Assembly (NCBI GenBank): GCA_937914905.1
Contig: CALESU010000126.1
Span: 1 to 11,472 of the forward strand
DNA: 11,472 nucleotides
Reading direction: 5' to 3'
Source: an uncultured bacterium
Lineage (GTDB): Bacteria; Patescibacteriota; Microgenomatia; UBA1406; GWC2-37-13
Below the pieces are notes generated by a model. That model saw only the letters and a list, made by a program, of their open reading frames with translations, was not told the DNA's origin and ran no database searches. Below, piece by piece: positions 6,481-11,472 of this stretch. Position 1 is the stretch's first letter; each line of letters begins with the position of its first letter. Made by a program: the position numbers and the translations under genes.

Positions 6481-6488
6481 CCTCCTTT
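6481..6488 (-). promoter_or_regulatory. Strong Shine-Dalgarno sequence that sets the S1 start
   Basis: On the minus strand AAAGGAGG, followed by T, lies 8 bases before the ATG at 6472, near-perfect complementarity to the 16S 3' end at ideal spacing. It is the main reason for preferring this start over the in-frame ATG at 6526. It would also encode Lys-Glu in the longer reading, so the choice is strong but not certain. Confidence 0.7.
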
Positions 6489-6542
6489 GTAGTTGGGGTT
6501 GTTGGGTGAGTTTGTTTTTTTGGCATAGATCCAAATTCCTTC

Positions 6543-6555
6543 CTGCTTAAAGCAG
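6543..6555 (-). promoter_or_regulatory. 13-base palindrome in the S1 leader, just downstream of the promoter
   Basis: CTGCTT-A-AAGCAG is a perfect inverted repeat with a single central base. It begins 10 bases after the -10 element, near +4 to +16 of the predicted transcript. As DNA it is placed like a repressor operator; as RNA the loop would be too tight unless two pairs opened. Its role is inferred from position only. Confidence 0.4.
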
Positions 6556-6565
6556 TTGAGCTCTT

Positions 6566-6593
6566 ACTATACCATATTTATTTCAAAAAACAA
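6566..6593 (-). promoter_or_regulatory. Promoter of the S1 gene (extended -10)
   Basis: On the minus strand TATAGT (6571-6566) is preceded by TGG, giving an extended -10, and by TTGTTT 16 bases upstream (6593-6588). Five of six -10 positions match consensus. The predicted start near 6559 gives a leader of about 87 bases to the ATG at 6472. Confidence 0.6.
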
Positions 6594-6622
6594 TAATTGC
6601 TTGTAGAGACAATATAAATTAC

Positions 6623-7165
6623 TTAAGGAAGGGTGCTTATGAGTTGTTTCGCTTCTTCGTTCCTCTTCAACATGTTTTCCACTTCTTGGACATTGGTGCT
6701 GGTTGTTTTTTTCAACACCTCCGCGATCACCTCTCTATGTTTTGCGTTGCTTAAATAGAGTTCGTCAATAAAATCATTAGGATAGGCTCCTCCTTGTTTT
6801 TTCGCGTCTTGAATTGCGGGCATAACACGAAAAAATTCTTCCTGTGCTTTTCGCATATGGTCAAGCGCTGCCCCATCTTTAGCTTTTTGTGCAAGCCCTA
6901 AAGATTCTGAAAACATACGATTGGAAAGATTGAGGTGGAGCTGAGCTTTTTTAACATTGTCTCTGGTGGTGCTAACGAGTAAAAAATCACGAAGTTTTTT
7001 TAAGGGGTAGAGTGGATGATCGGGGAGTAAACCCGAGTATGGAAGTTGATATGCCACTTCTTTATCTGTGAGATTTATGGATTGAGATTGGGTAATAAGG
7101 CGGAATGATGGCAGGAGAAATAATGCAAATACACAAGTTCCGATAACTGCTAGCGCTCTCCACAT
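6623..7165 (-). CDS. Membrane-anchored DUF5667-type protein
   Basis: A 180-residue protein. Residues 4-24 are a hydrophobic signal anchor (ALAVIGTCVFALFLLPSF). They are followed by the characteristic DUF5667 block YQLPYSGLLPDHPLYPLKKL (39-58) and then a helical bundle with AQLHLNLSNRMFSESLGLAQ (74-93). DUF5667 is found on secreted or anchored proteins of Patescibacteria and Actinobacteria; its function is not known. The rest is helical and charged, with no catalytic pattern. There is no Shine-Dalgarno sequence. A possible promoter overlaps the GC-rich inverted repeat just upstream. It sits alone between HU and S1, 87 bases after HU, so shared transcription with HU is possible. Confidence 0.82.
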   Translation of the reverse strand: MWRALAVIGTCVFALFLLPSFRLITQSQSINLTDKEVAYQLPYSGLLPDHPLYPLKKLRDFLLVSTTRDNVKKAQLHLNLSNRMFSESLGLAQKAKDGAALDHMRKAQEEFFRVMPAIQDAKKQGGAYPNDFIDELYLSNAKHREVIAEVLKKTTSTNVQEVENMLKRNEEAKQLISTLP

Positions 7166-7182
7166 AAATATTGCTTTAAACT

Positions 7183-7210
7183 ACTGTACCCCGCCCCATG
7201 TCTCGCTCAA
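7183..7210 (-). promoter_or_regulatory. Possible promoter of the DUF5667 gene within an inverted repeat
   Basis: On the minus strand TTGAGC (7210-7205) and TACAGT (7188-7183) are 16 bases apart; each matches four of six consensus positions. The -10 overlaps one arm of the 10-bp inverted repeat and the -35 lies in its loop. Transcription would start near 7176, giving a leader of about 11 bases. Confidence 0.3.
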
Positions 7211-7235
7211 AAAATGCGACCGTGAGGCGGGGTAC
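7186..7235. repeat. GC-rich 10-bp inverted repeat between HU and DUF5667 genes
   Basis: GTACCCCGCC (7186-7195) and GGCGGGGTAC (7226-7235) are perfect reverse complements around a 30-base interior. The interior holds a second small stem, TCGC/GCGA (7203-7206, 7216-7219). The arms are far richer in G+C than the surroundings. No T-tract follows on either strand (AGTAGTTT on the minus side, GTTAAAAAA on the plus side), so it is not a standard intrinsic terminator. It could be an mRNA-stabilising hairpin, a repressor site or a dispersed REP-like element. Confidence 0.6.
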
Positions 7236-7252
7236 GTTAAAAAAGATGAATA

Positions 7253-7525
7253 TTATTTCACTCTTCTTTTTAGACTTTTCCCAGCGGTAAAACCAGGAGT
7301 CTTGGTTGCAGGGATTTTAATCTCTGCGCCTGTTTGAGGATTGCGGCCTTTTCGTGCTGCGCGACCTCGGACAAGGAATGTGCCAAAACCTGTTACTACC
7401 ACCTTTTCGCCTCGTTCCATTGCTTCAGAAACAGTATCAAATACTGCACTGACTGCGTCTTTTGCTGCTTTTGAGGTGAGTCCGGCTCTTTTTGCAACTT
7501 GTGCAATTAAGTCAGCTTTTGTCAT
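7253..7525 (-). CDS. hup: HU-family nucleoid DNA-binding protein
   Basis: With the start at 7525 the product is 90 residues, the normal length for HU. It has the N-terminal [21 protein letters not shown] helix pair, the VTGFGTF turn (44-50) and the beta-arm signature with RNPQTG (61-66) whose Pro63 intercalates in DNA, ending in a basic KSLKRRVK tail. HU dimers bend and compact DNA with little sequence preference. The start is fixed by GGGAGGTG seven bases upstream and by the family's N-terminus; the frame stays open to an ATG at 7591, but that would add 22 unrelated residues. It has its own near-consensus promoter and a leader of about 85 bases, which suits a highly expressed protein. Confidence 0.97.
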   Translation of the reverse strand: MTKADLIAQVAKRAGLTSKAAKDAVSAVFDTVSEAMERGEKVVVTGFGTFLVRGRAARKGRNPQTGAEIKIPATKTPGFTAGKSLKRRVK

Positions 7526-7534
7526 GTGTTGTTT

Positions 7535-7542
7535 CACCTCCC
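7535..7542 (-). promoter_or_regulatory. Strong Shine-Dalgarno sequence that sets the HU start
   Basis: GGGAGGTG on the minus strand, 9 bases before the ATG at 7525 counting from its last base (spacing AAACAAC plus edges). Together with the standard HU N-terminus MTKADLI it rules out the upstream ATG at 7591. Confidence 0.85.
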
Positions 7543-7563
7543 TTCCTAATACAAAGAATGATA

Positions 7564-7588
7564 CTACGTTCTTTTTTACGGAGCGTAG
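7564..7588 (-). promoter_or_regulatory. Mutually exclusive small hairpins in the HU leader
   Basis: CTACG (7584-7588 side) can pair with CGTAG (7564-7568 side) around 15 bases, or its TACG can pair with the nearer CGTA (7577-7580) around CTC. The two stems share the same four bases, so only one can form at a time. Both are short, and a regulatory role is only a possibility. Confidence 0.25.
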
Positions 7589-7616
7589 CAATAGGATATA
7601 ACATAATCTCCCCTAC

Positions 7617-7645
7617 AGCATATCTTCATCGTAGCCTCTTGTCAA
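7617..7645 (-). promoter_or_regulatory. Near-consensus sigma-70 promoter of HU
   Basis: On the minus strand a perfect TTGACA -35 (7645-7640) and TATGCT -10 (7622-7617) are 17 bases apart. This is the strongest promoter in the window. Transcription would start near 7610, giving about 85 bases of leader. Confidence 0.8.
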
Positions 7646-7686
7646 TCCGTACTTAGAATATCGTATTACTACAATCTATATCACTA

Positions 7687-9141
7687 TTAGTTGTATTTTG
7701 CGGTTGCCTCAGCGCGATATTCTCGTAACACGGTGATTTTGATTTGGCCAGGAAAGACGTCAAACTTCTTTTCCAACTCTTCTTTCAGTTTAGAAGCAAG
7801 AATGGTTGCGTCGTCATCCGACACATCGTCTGGTCTCACAATAACCCGAAGCTCGCGCCCTGCTTGCAGTGCGTATGCCTCTTTCACACCTTTGTGGGTT
7901 GTTGCAGTTTCCTCAATTGTTTTAATACGCTTTAAATACTCTTGAAAGTCTTCGTGTCTTGCCCCTGGACGGCCTCCTGAGACAGCGTCTGAGATATATA
8001 CAATTACCGCTTCAATTGAAGGGAAAGGAATATCTTCATGGTGAGCAGCTACACAATCAATGACTTTTTTGGAAAAACCATGCTTTTTTAAGAGTTCAAC
8101 TCCTAAATCCACATGAGATCCTTCTTTGTCGGTTATGACTTTTCCAATATCGTGGAGTAGACATCCAACCTTGACTGTATTTACATCAGCTTTGAGCTCA
8201 TGAGCAAGGGCCACGCCAATTTTAGTTTCCTCCAATGTGTGGAGAATCATGTTTTGACCGTAAGAATAGCGGAATTTAAAATGACCAAGCAAGCGGACTA
8301 GTTCATTAGGAAGGTTGAATGCTCCTACTCGGTGAACCAGGTCTTCTCCCGCTTTGAAAATAGTATCGTTCACTTCACCCTTTACTTTGTTGACGATTTC
8401 TTCAATTCGATGAGGTTGGATTCTGCCGTCTTTGATCAATTGCTCCATGGAAATTCGTGCAATTTCTCTTCGCACTGCATCAAATGAAGACATACGAATT
8501 ACTCCTTCTTCTTCAAGATCCACATCCACTCCGGTTGCTAGCTCAAATGCCCGAATATTACGCCCGTCTTTTCCAATGATTCTTCCTTTGTAATCGTCAC
8601 TGGGGAGTTGAATCACGGCCAGTGTGTACTCTGATACATAATCCGTTGCACCATAGCGCATTGAATCTATAAGTACTTCTTTTGCTTTTTCGGTTGCTGT
8701 TTTTTCAACCTCTTCTTGGGCGGTACGAATTTTCTTTGCGACTTCTCCTTTAAGCTTGTCTTCCCATGCGGTAAGAAGGAGGGTTCGTGCTTCGTCCTTG
8801 GTCATTTGGGCTATTTTTTCCAATTTGACTATGACCTGATCTTTTTGCTCTTCATACTCTTTCTTTTTTTTCTCAGCTAACGTTTCTTTATCTTTCACGC
8901 TTTGTTCTTTTGCTTGAACTGCTTTTTCGCGCTCTTCTATCGTTTGTTCTTTGCGGGAGACTCGTTTTTCAATCTCTAAACTATCGGTGACAATTTTTCT
9001 CGCTTCGCGTTCTGCTTCTTGCTTGGTTTTTAACGCTTCTTCGGTTGCACGAAGAACAAGCTCTTTGGATTGTTGTTTTGCTTTCTCAATCTCTTCTTGA
9101 CGTTGTTTCTTGAAGAGTGATTGCAGGAATGCCTGTAACAT
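7687..9141 (-). CDS. rny: Ribonuclease Y, form without an N-terminal transmembrane helix
   Basis: A 484-residue endoribonuclease that starts mRNA decay in bacteria lacking RNase E. In order: a charged coiled coil (about 12-155) with the family phrases IEKRVSRKEQTIEEREKAV and KIAQMTKDEARTLLL; a KH RNA-binding domain with GRIIGKDGRNIR (187-197); and an HD catalytic domain with His301, HD at 330-331 (LLHDIGK), AHH at 366-368, Asp385 and the family's SGGRPGAR (388-395). The usual 510-520-residue enzyme begins with a membrane helix. Here the protein starts MLQAFLQSLFKKQ, only a short amphipathic helix. The start is firm: the in-frame codons upstream contain no ATG, GTG or TTG before a TAG stop. 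The enzyme may be cytoplasmic or peripherally membrane-bound. There is no Shine-Dalgarno sequence, and a leader of about 184 bases is predicted. Confidence 0.95.
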   Translation of the reverse strand: MLQAFLQSLFKKQRQEEIEKAKQQSKELVLRATEEALKTKQEAEREARKIVTDSLEIEKRVSRKEQTIEEREKAVQAKEQSVKDKETLAEKKKKEYEEQKDQVIVKLEKIAQMTKDEARTLLLTAWEDKLKGEVAKKIRTAQEEVEKTATEKAKEVLIDSMRYGATDYVSEYTLAVIQLPSDDYKGRIIGKDGRNIRAFELATGVDVDLEEEGVIRMSSFDAVRREIARISMEQLIKDGRIQPHRIEEIVNKVKGEVNDTIFKAGEDLVHRVGAFNLPNELVRLLGHFKFRYSYGQNMILHTLEETKIGVALAHELKADVNTVKVGCLLHDIGKVITDKEGSHVDLGVELLKKHGFSKKVIDCVAAHHEDIPFPSIEAVIVYISDAVSGGRPGARHEDFQEYLKRIKTIEETATTHKGVKEAYALQAGRELRVIVRPDDVSDDDATILASKLKEELEKKFDVFPGQIKITVLREYRAEATAKYN

Positions 9142-9286
9142 AAATTGGTTGTCATGAAAGGAGAAATGAAAAGACTATCAAACCTACAATATAATGGAGA
9201 TTAGGGACTAAAGCCCTTTAGCACACATCACCGATCGTGGAAAGATGGGGTGTTGGATACTGTATATTGCATAGTTATGACAATCT

Positions 9287-9299
9287 AACTCATTGAGTT
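9287..9299. promoter_or_regulatory. 13-base palindrome in the RNase Y leader
   Basis: AACTCA-T-TGAGTT is a perfect inverted repeat with one central base, lying about 25 bases downstream of the predicted RNase Y transcription start. Its form (6-1-6) is the same as the palindrome in the S1 leader, although the sequence differs. It may be a protein-binding site or chance in AT-rich DNA. Confidence 0.35.
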
Positions 9300-9331
9300 G
9301 TTACTCCTGATCATGAATTAGTAATCTCTCT

Positions 9332-9360
9332 ATTGTACAGGTGAAGGGGCGATTCTTCAA
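9332..9360 (-). promoter_or_regulatory. Promoter of RNase Y
   Basis: On the minus strand TTGAAG (9360-9355) and TACAAT (9337-9332) are exactly 17 bases apart, matching four and five of six consensus positions. It lies just past the recX stop. Transcription would begin near 9325, leaving an untranslated leader of about 184 bases up to 9141; I see no other coding signal in that leader. Confidence 0.55.
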
Positions 9361-9378
9361 CTTAAAGACTTGTTAAGT
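9360..9378 (-). other. AT-rich stem-loop across the recX stop codon
   Basis: ACTTAA and TTAAGT form a 6-bp stem with a 7-base loop; the TAA stop of recX is in the first arm as read on the minus strand. It abuts the RNase Y -35 element. No T-tract follows, so it is not an intrinsic terminator. Confidence 0.25.
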
Positions 9379-9855
9379 ATTGTTGCTTATCTGCGTTTGG
9401 GTTACTTCTTTTGCTATTGAGTAAGAAAATCCCCTTCTTTGGAGAAATGAAATTGCGCGTCGTATTCGAGCTGTGGGATCAAGGTTTTCTATACGTCTCC
9501 AATAAGATGATAGCGCTTGTTTTGCAAGACCTTCTTCGTCTATTGTTTGAGATGAGAGATTCTCGTCTAAGGCCTCTGTAGACACGCCTCTTTTTTTCAG
9601 TTCTTGCCGAAGAGCATAAGCACTTTTTGGTTTTGTTGCTAAACGGTAAGAAACATATGACTCAACAAAGTGGGCATCATTAATATACTTATGTTCTTTT
9701 AAATGGGCTATTACAGGATCGATAAGTTCTTGTGCAATATGGAGAGTTTCCGCTTTTGCAAGGAGATAGACGCGCACTTCTTGCTCAGTCCGTGCGCGCC
9801 GAGCCAAATATCCATACGCCAATCCTTTCAATAATTTTGTGTGTTTCTCTTCCAT
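9373..9855 (-). CDS. recX: RecX, regulator of RecA
   Basis: A 160-residue protein with the RecX three-helix repeat layout. The first repeat has LAYGYLARRARTEQEVRVYL, the second has the signature YINDAHFVESYVSYRLATKPKSA (about 57-79) then LRQELKKRGVS, and a divergent third repeat ends RRGFSYSIAKEV. RecX binds within the groove of RecA filaments and limits their growth and ATP hydrolysis. The length is typical. It starts 6 bases after the recA stop, so it is co-transcribed with recA, the classic arrangement. Only a weak AGG precedes the ATG (5 bases away); the stronger AGAGGAAG lies further back inside the end of recA, which suggests coupled translation. Confidence 0.93.
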   Translation of the reverse strand: MEEKHTKLLKGLAYGYLARRARTEQEVRVYLLAKAETLHIAQELIDPVIAHLKEHKYINDAHFVESYVSYRLATKPKSAYALRQELKKRGVSTEALDENLSSQTIDEEGLAKQALSSYWRRIENLDPTARIRRAISFLQRRGFSYSIAKEVTQTQISNNT

Positions 9856-9861
9856 AAAAAC

Positions 9862-10935
9862 CTATTCTTCCTCTGTCTTATCACTTTTCACCGTCGGCGC
9901 CGTTTCTTGCTTGCCAGCATTAATGGGAAGCGTCTCGAAAACTTTGGCTTTTATTTCTTCATAGAGTTTATTATCTTCTTGAAGAGCCTCTTTTGTTTGT
10001 TCGACGCCTTGACCTAATACCGTACCTTTATATTTATAGAATGCTCCATTTTTCTCAAGAATATTTTGTGTCGCTGCGATATCAACAAGTGCTCCTAAAT
10101 TATCAACACCTGTAGGGAGGATGGAAAATTCTGCCTGCTTGAATGGTGGTGCTACTTTATTTTTAACCACCTTGACTCGAACTCGTGCTCCCAGAGCTTC
10201 ATCTCCTCGTTTGAGGGTTTGAATCTTTCTCACGTCCATTCGGACTGATGCATAAAATTTAAGCGCCATACCTCCCGTTGTTGTTTCTGGATTTCCGAAC
10301 ATAACACCGATTTTCATACGGAGTTGGTTAGTGAACAAAATAGTTGTTTTTGATTTTGAAACCACAGCAGTTAGTTTTCTTAGTGCTTGCGACATAAGAC
10401 GGGCTTGTAAACCCATTTGGGCATCTCCCATCTCTCCTTCAATCTCAGCACGCGGTACAAGAGCTGCTACCGAATCTACCACGATCAAATCTACTGCCCC
10501 AGACCGCACTAGGGTTTCGGTTATCTCTAAGGCTTGTTCTCCAGTGTCTGGTTGAGAAATGAGGAGTTCGTCAATATTTACTCCGAGAATTTCTGCCCAT
10601 GAAGGATCGAGGGCGTGTTCTGCGTCTACAAATGCTGCAGTTCCACCTTTTTTTTGCACTTGAGCCACCATAGAAAGTGTTATGGTTGTTTTTCCTGATG
10701 CCTCTGGTCCGTAAATTTCAATTATTCTACCTCGAGGGATTCCTCCTACGCCAAGCGCCATATCAAGGGGAAGAATTCCTGTAGGAACAATTTCTACAGG
10801 AACTAAGGGATTGTCTCCCATTCTCATAATCGAGCCTTTTCCGTATTGTTTTTGAATTTGTTCGATAGCAAGATCTATTGCTTTTGATTTTTGATTTTTC
10901 TCTTCTGAAGAGATGGATGATTTAGGAGAAGCCAT
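9862..10935 (-). CDS. recA: RecA recombinase
   Basis: A 357-residue RecA of normal length. Visible are the Walker A motif GPEASGKT (76-83), the catalytic glutamate in DAEHALDP (104-111), the Walker B strand LIVVDS (150-155), loop L1 with [12 protein letters not shown], loop L2 running from [15 protein letters not shown] to TTTGG (203-222) and the C-terminal [12 protein letters not shown], with a short acidic tail ending TEEE. RecA forms filaments on single-stranded DNA, exchanges strands and activates SOS self-cleavage. After TTTGG the residue is Met where E. coli has Asn, a position that varies between species. Start at the ATG 10935: no Shine-Dalgarno sequence, a leader of about 26 bases from its promoter. 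recX follows directly. I saw no clear LexA box (neither CTGT-N8-ACAG nor GAAC-N4-GTTC) near the promoter. Confidence 0.98.
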   Translation of the reverse strand: MASPKSSISSEEKNQKSKAIDLAIEQIQKQYGKGSIMRMGDNPLVPVEIVPTGILPLDMALGVGGIPRGRIIEIYGPEASGKTTITLSMVAQVQKKGGTAAFVDAEHALDPSWAEILGVNIDELLISQPDTGEQALEITETLVRSGAVDLIVVDSVAALVPRAEIEGEMGDAQMGLQARLMSQALRKLTAVVSKSKTTILFTNQLRMKIGVMFGNPETTTGGMALKFYASVRMDVRKIQTLKRGDEALGARVRVKVVKNKVAPPFKQAEFSILPTGVDNLGALVDIAATQNILEKNGAFYKYKGTVLGQGVEQTKEALQEDNKLYEEIKAKVFETLPINAGKQETAPTVKSDKTEEE

Positions 10936-10967
10936 ATTATTTTAGTGATGTATTGGTAACGCCAAAC

Positions 10968-10996
10968 AGTATGCCAGAGCATTTTTAAAATTGCAA
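10968..10996 (-). promoter_or_regulatory. Promoter of recA-recX (TTGCAA-N17-CATACT, extended -10)
   Basis: On the minus strand TTGCAA (10996-10991) and CATACT (10973-10968) are 17 bases apart, with TGG directly before the -10. Transcription would start near 10961, giving a leader of about 26 bases. The hexamers, spacing and the following G are identical to the promoter at 3685-3713. Confidence 0.55.
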
Positions 10997-11007
10997 CTGA
11001 TTTATGA

Positions 11008-11038
11008 CGTAATGGTATAACAACCCTGATACATTACG
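11008..11038. other. Hairpin across the stop codon of the gene upstream of recA
   Basis: CGTAAT-G-GTAT (11008-11018) pairs with ATAC-ATTACG (11029-11038) over 10 bp with one bulged G and a 10-base loop. On the plus strand it is followed by CTTTTTT, which would make a terminator for plus-strand transcription; on the minus strand, the direction of the genes, it is followed by TCATAAATC with no U-tract. It contains the TAA of the minus-strand gene. Confidence 0.35.
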
Positions 11039-11472
11039 CTTTTTTGCGAAGATACATCCCCAGTGTGAGGGCTGAGAAGGTGAGAGGAAGGAGAATGGTT
11101 GACGCTCCTGTTTCGGGAATATGAGTTGGAGGATTGTTAGTTATTGAGAGAGAGGGATTATTTTGTTGAGTTTTTTGTTGATTATCTTGTGTTATAGAAG
11201 AGCCAATTCCTCCTTCAATAATTTTGATTTGGACGGGGGTAATGGTGTTATTATTTGATTGAGGTTGTAAATTCCCCATTGAATTTGAGGGTATTTGAGT
11301 GAGTGATGGCGTTGGGGAAGTTTTACGAAATAAAAATCCGAGCGGGTTCCACGGCTCATTGGTTTGGGGTTGTTTGGTTGGTGAGGGAGTGAGAGTAATC
11401 GTCACCACGGCTTTACTGGGCGTTTTAGTATTTGCACGAAACTGGTTACTGATCCAGACAAAAAGAAGGATA
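11034..11472 (-). CDS. Anchored Thr/Pro/Asn/Gln-rich protein with sortase-like IPETG tail (N-terminus outside window)
   Basis: The frame is open to the window edge and gives 145 residues without the N-terminus; the first visible residues (ILLFVWISNQFRA) look like the end of a signal peptide or anchor. The body is low-complexity, rich in T, P, S, N and Q (TLTPSPT, TSPTPSLTQIPSN), with a short less biased part TPVQIKIIEGGIG. The C-terminus reads HIPETGASTILL...LTLGMYLRKKA: an LPxTG-like motif, a hydrophobic span and a basic tail, the layout of a sortase substrate. I rejected the internal GTG at 11408 as the start because coding sequence continues upstream. No sortase is in the window. It is 98 bases upstream of recA but recA has its own promoter. 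Its function is unknown. Confidence 0.72.
   Translation of the reverse strand, partial: ILLFVWISNQFRANTKTPSKAVVTITLTPSPTKQPQTNEPWNPLGFLFRKTSPTPSLTQIPSNSMGNLQPQSNNNTITPVQIKIIEGGIGSSITQDNQQKTQQNNPSLSITNNPPTHIPETGASTILLPLTFSALTLGMYLRKKA

Noticed and set aside
7186..7235. The GC-rich hairpin as an intrinsic terminator for HU
   Set aside because: No run of T follows the stem in the direction of HU transcription.
9154..9204. 16-codon plus-strand frame with an AAAGGAG beside RNase Y
   Set aside because: The ribosome-like site is only two bases from the internal ATG, the peptide is tiny and it lies antisense to the RNase Y leader.
10936..11033. A LexA/SOS box at the recA promoter
   Set aside because: No palindrome of the Gram-negative or Gram-positive LexA type is visible; only the promoter hexamers and the stop-codon hairpin are there.
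11034..11408. GTG at 11408 as the true start of the IPETG protein
   Set aside because: The frame remains open to the window edge and the residues upstream resemble the end of a signal peptide, so the gene is cut by the window.

Overview
The window looks like a chromosomal stretch from a Candidate Phyla Radiation (Patescibacteria) bacterium, most likely of the Microgenomates type. The reasons are the DUF5667-type secreted protein, the family of secreted 'GIIGAEQHL...GDAGPA...FFVDDP' proteins, Thr/Pro-rich anchored proteins, very tight gene packing with overlapping stops, mostly Shine-Dalgarno-less starts, and an ordinary genetic code in which TGA is a stop. This is inference from protein character; there is no rRNA here to confirm it. 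No mobile element, CRISPR array or phage gene was seen.

Layout. (1) Bases 1-2080, + strand: the 3' end of an unrecognised gene, a Wzy/WaaL-type O-antigen polymerase/ligase-like membrane protein, a tRNA-Gln(CUG) squeezed between two genes, and a small HD-domain phosphohydrolase. (2) Bases 2073-3636, - strand: a two-gene surface cassette, with a 26-cysteine, Pro/Thr-rich anchored protein followed one base later by a small membrane-anchored protein. (3) Bases 3715-5438, + strand, divergent from the cassette: a secreted protein with an RlpA/3D-like C-terminus, a small helical protein and a flavodoxin. (4) Bases 5435-11472, - strand: a core information-processing block in transcription order: an anchored protein with an IPETG sorting-like tail (cut by the window edge), recA-recX, RNase Y, HU, a DUF5667 protein, and a four-domain ribosomal protein S1.

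How it works together. The left half is mainly envelope and surface biology (polysaccharide assembly, disulphide-rich surface protein, secreted wall-associated protein). The right half is DNA repair (RecA and its modulator RecX), nucleoid structure (HU), mRNA decay (RNase Y) and translation initiation (S1).

Regulatory reading. Several sigma-70-like promoters can be placed. HU and S1 alone have strong Shine-Dalgarno sequences, and both have leaders of about 85 nt. The divergent promoters at 3637-3714 appear to give leaderless or nearly leaderless mRNAs. The same TTGCAA-N17-CATACTG promoter occurs at recA and at the secreted-protein operon. I see no clear evidence of a wholly new defence or metabolic system. 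The most novel material is the cysteine-repeat surface cassette and the divergent secreted-protein operon beside it.
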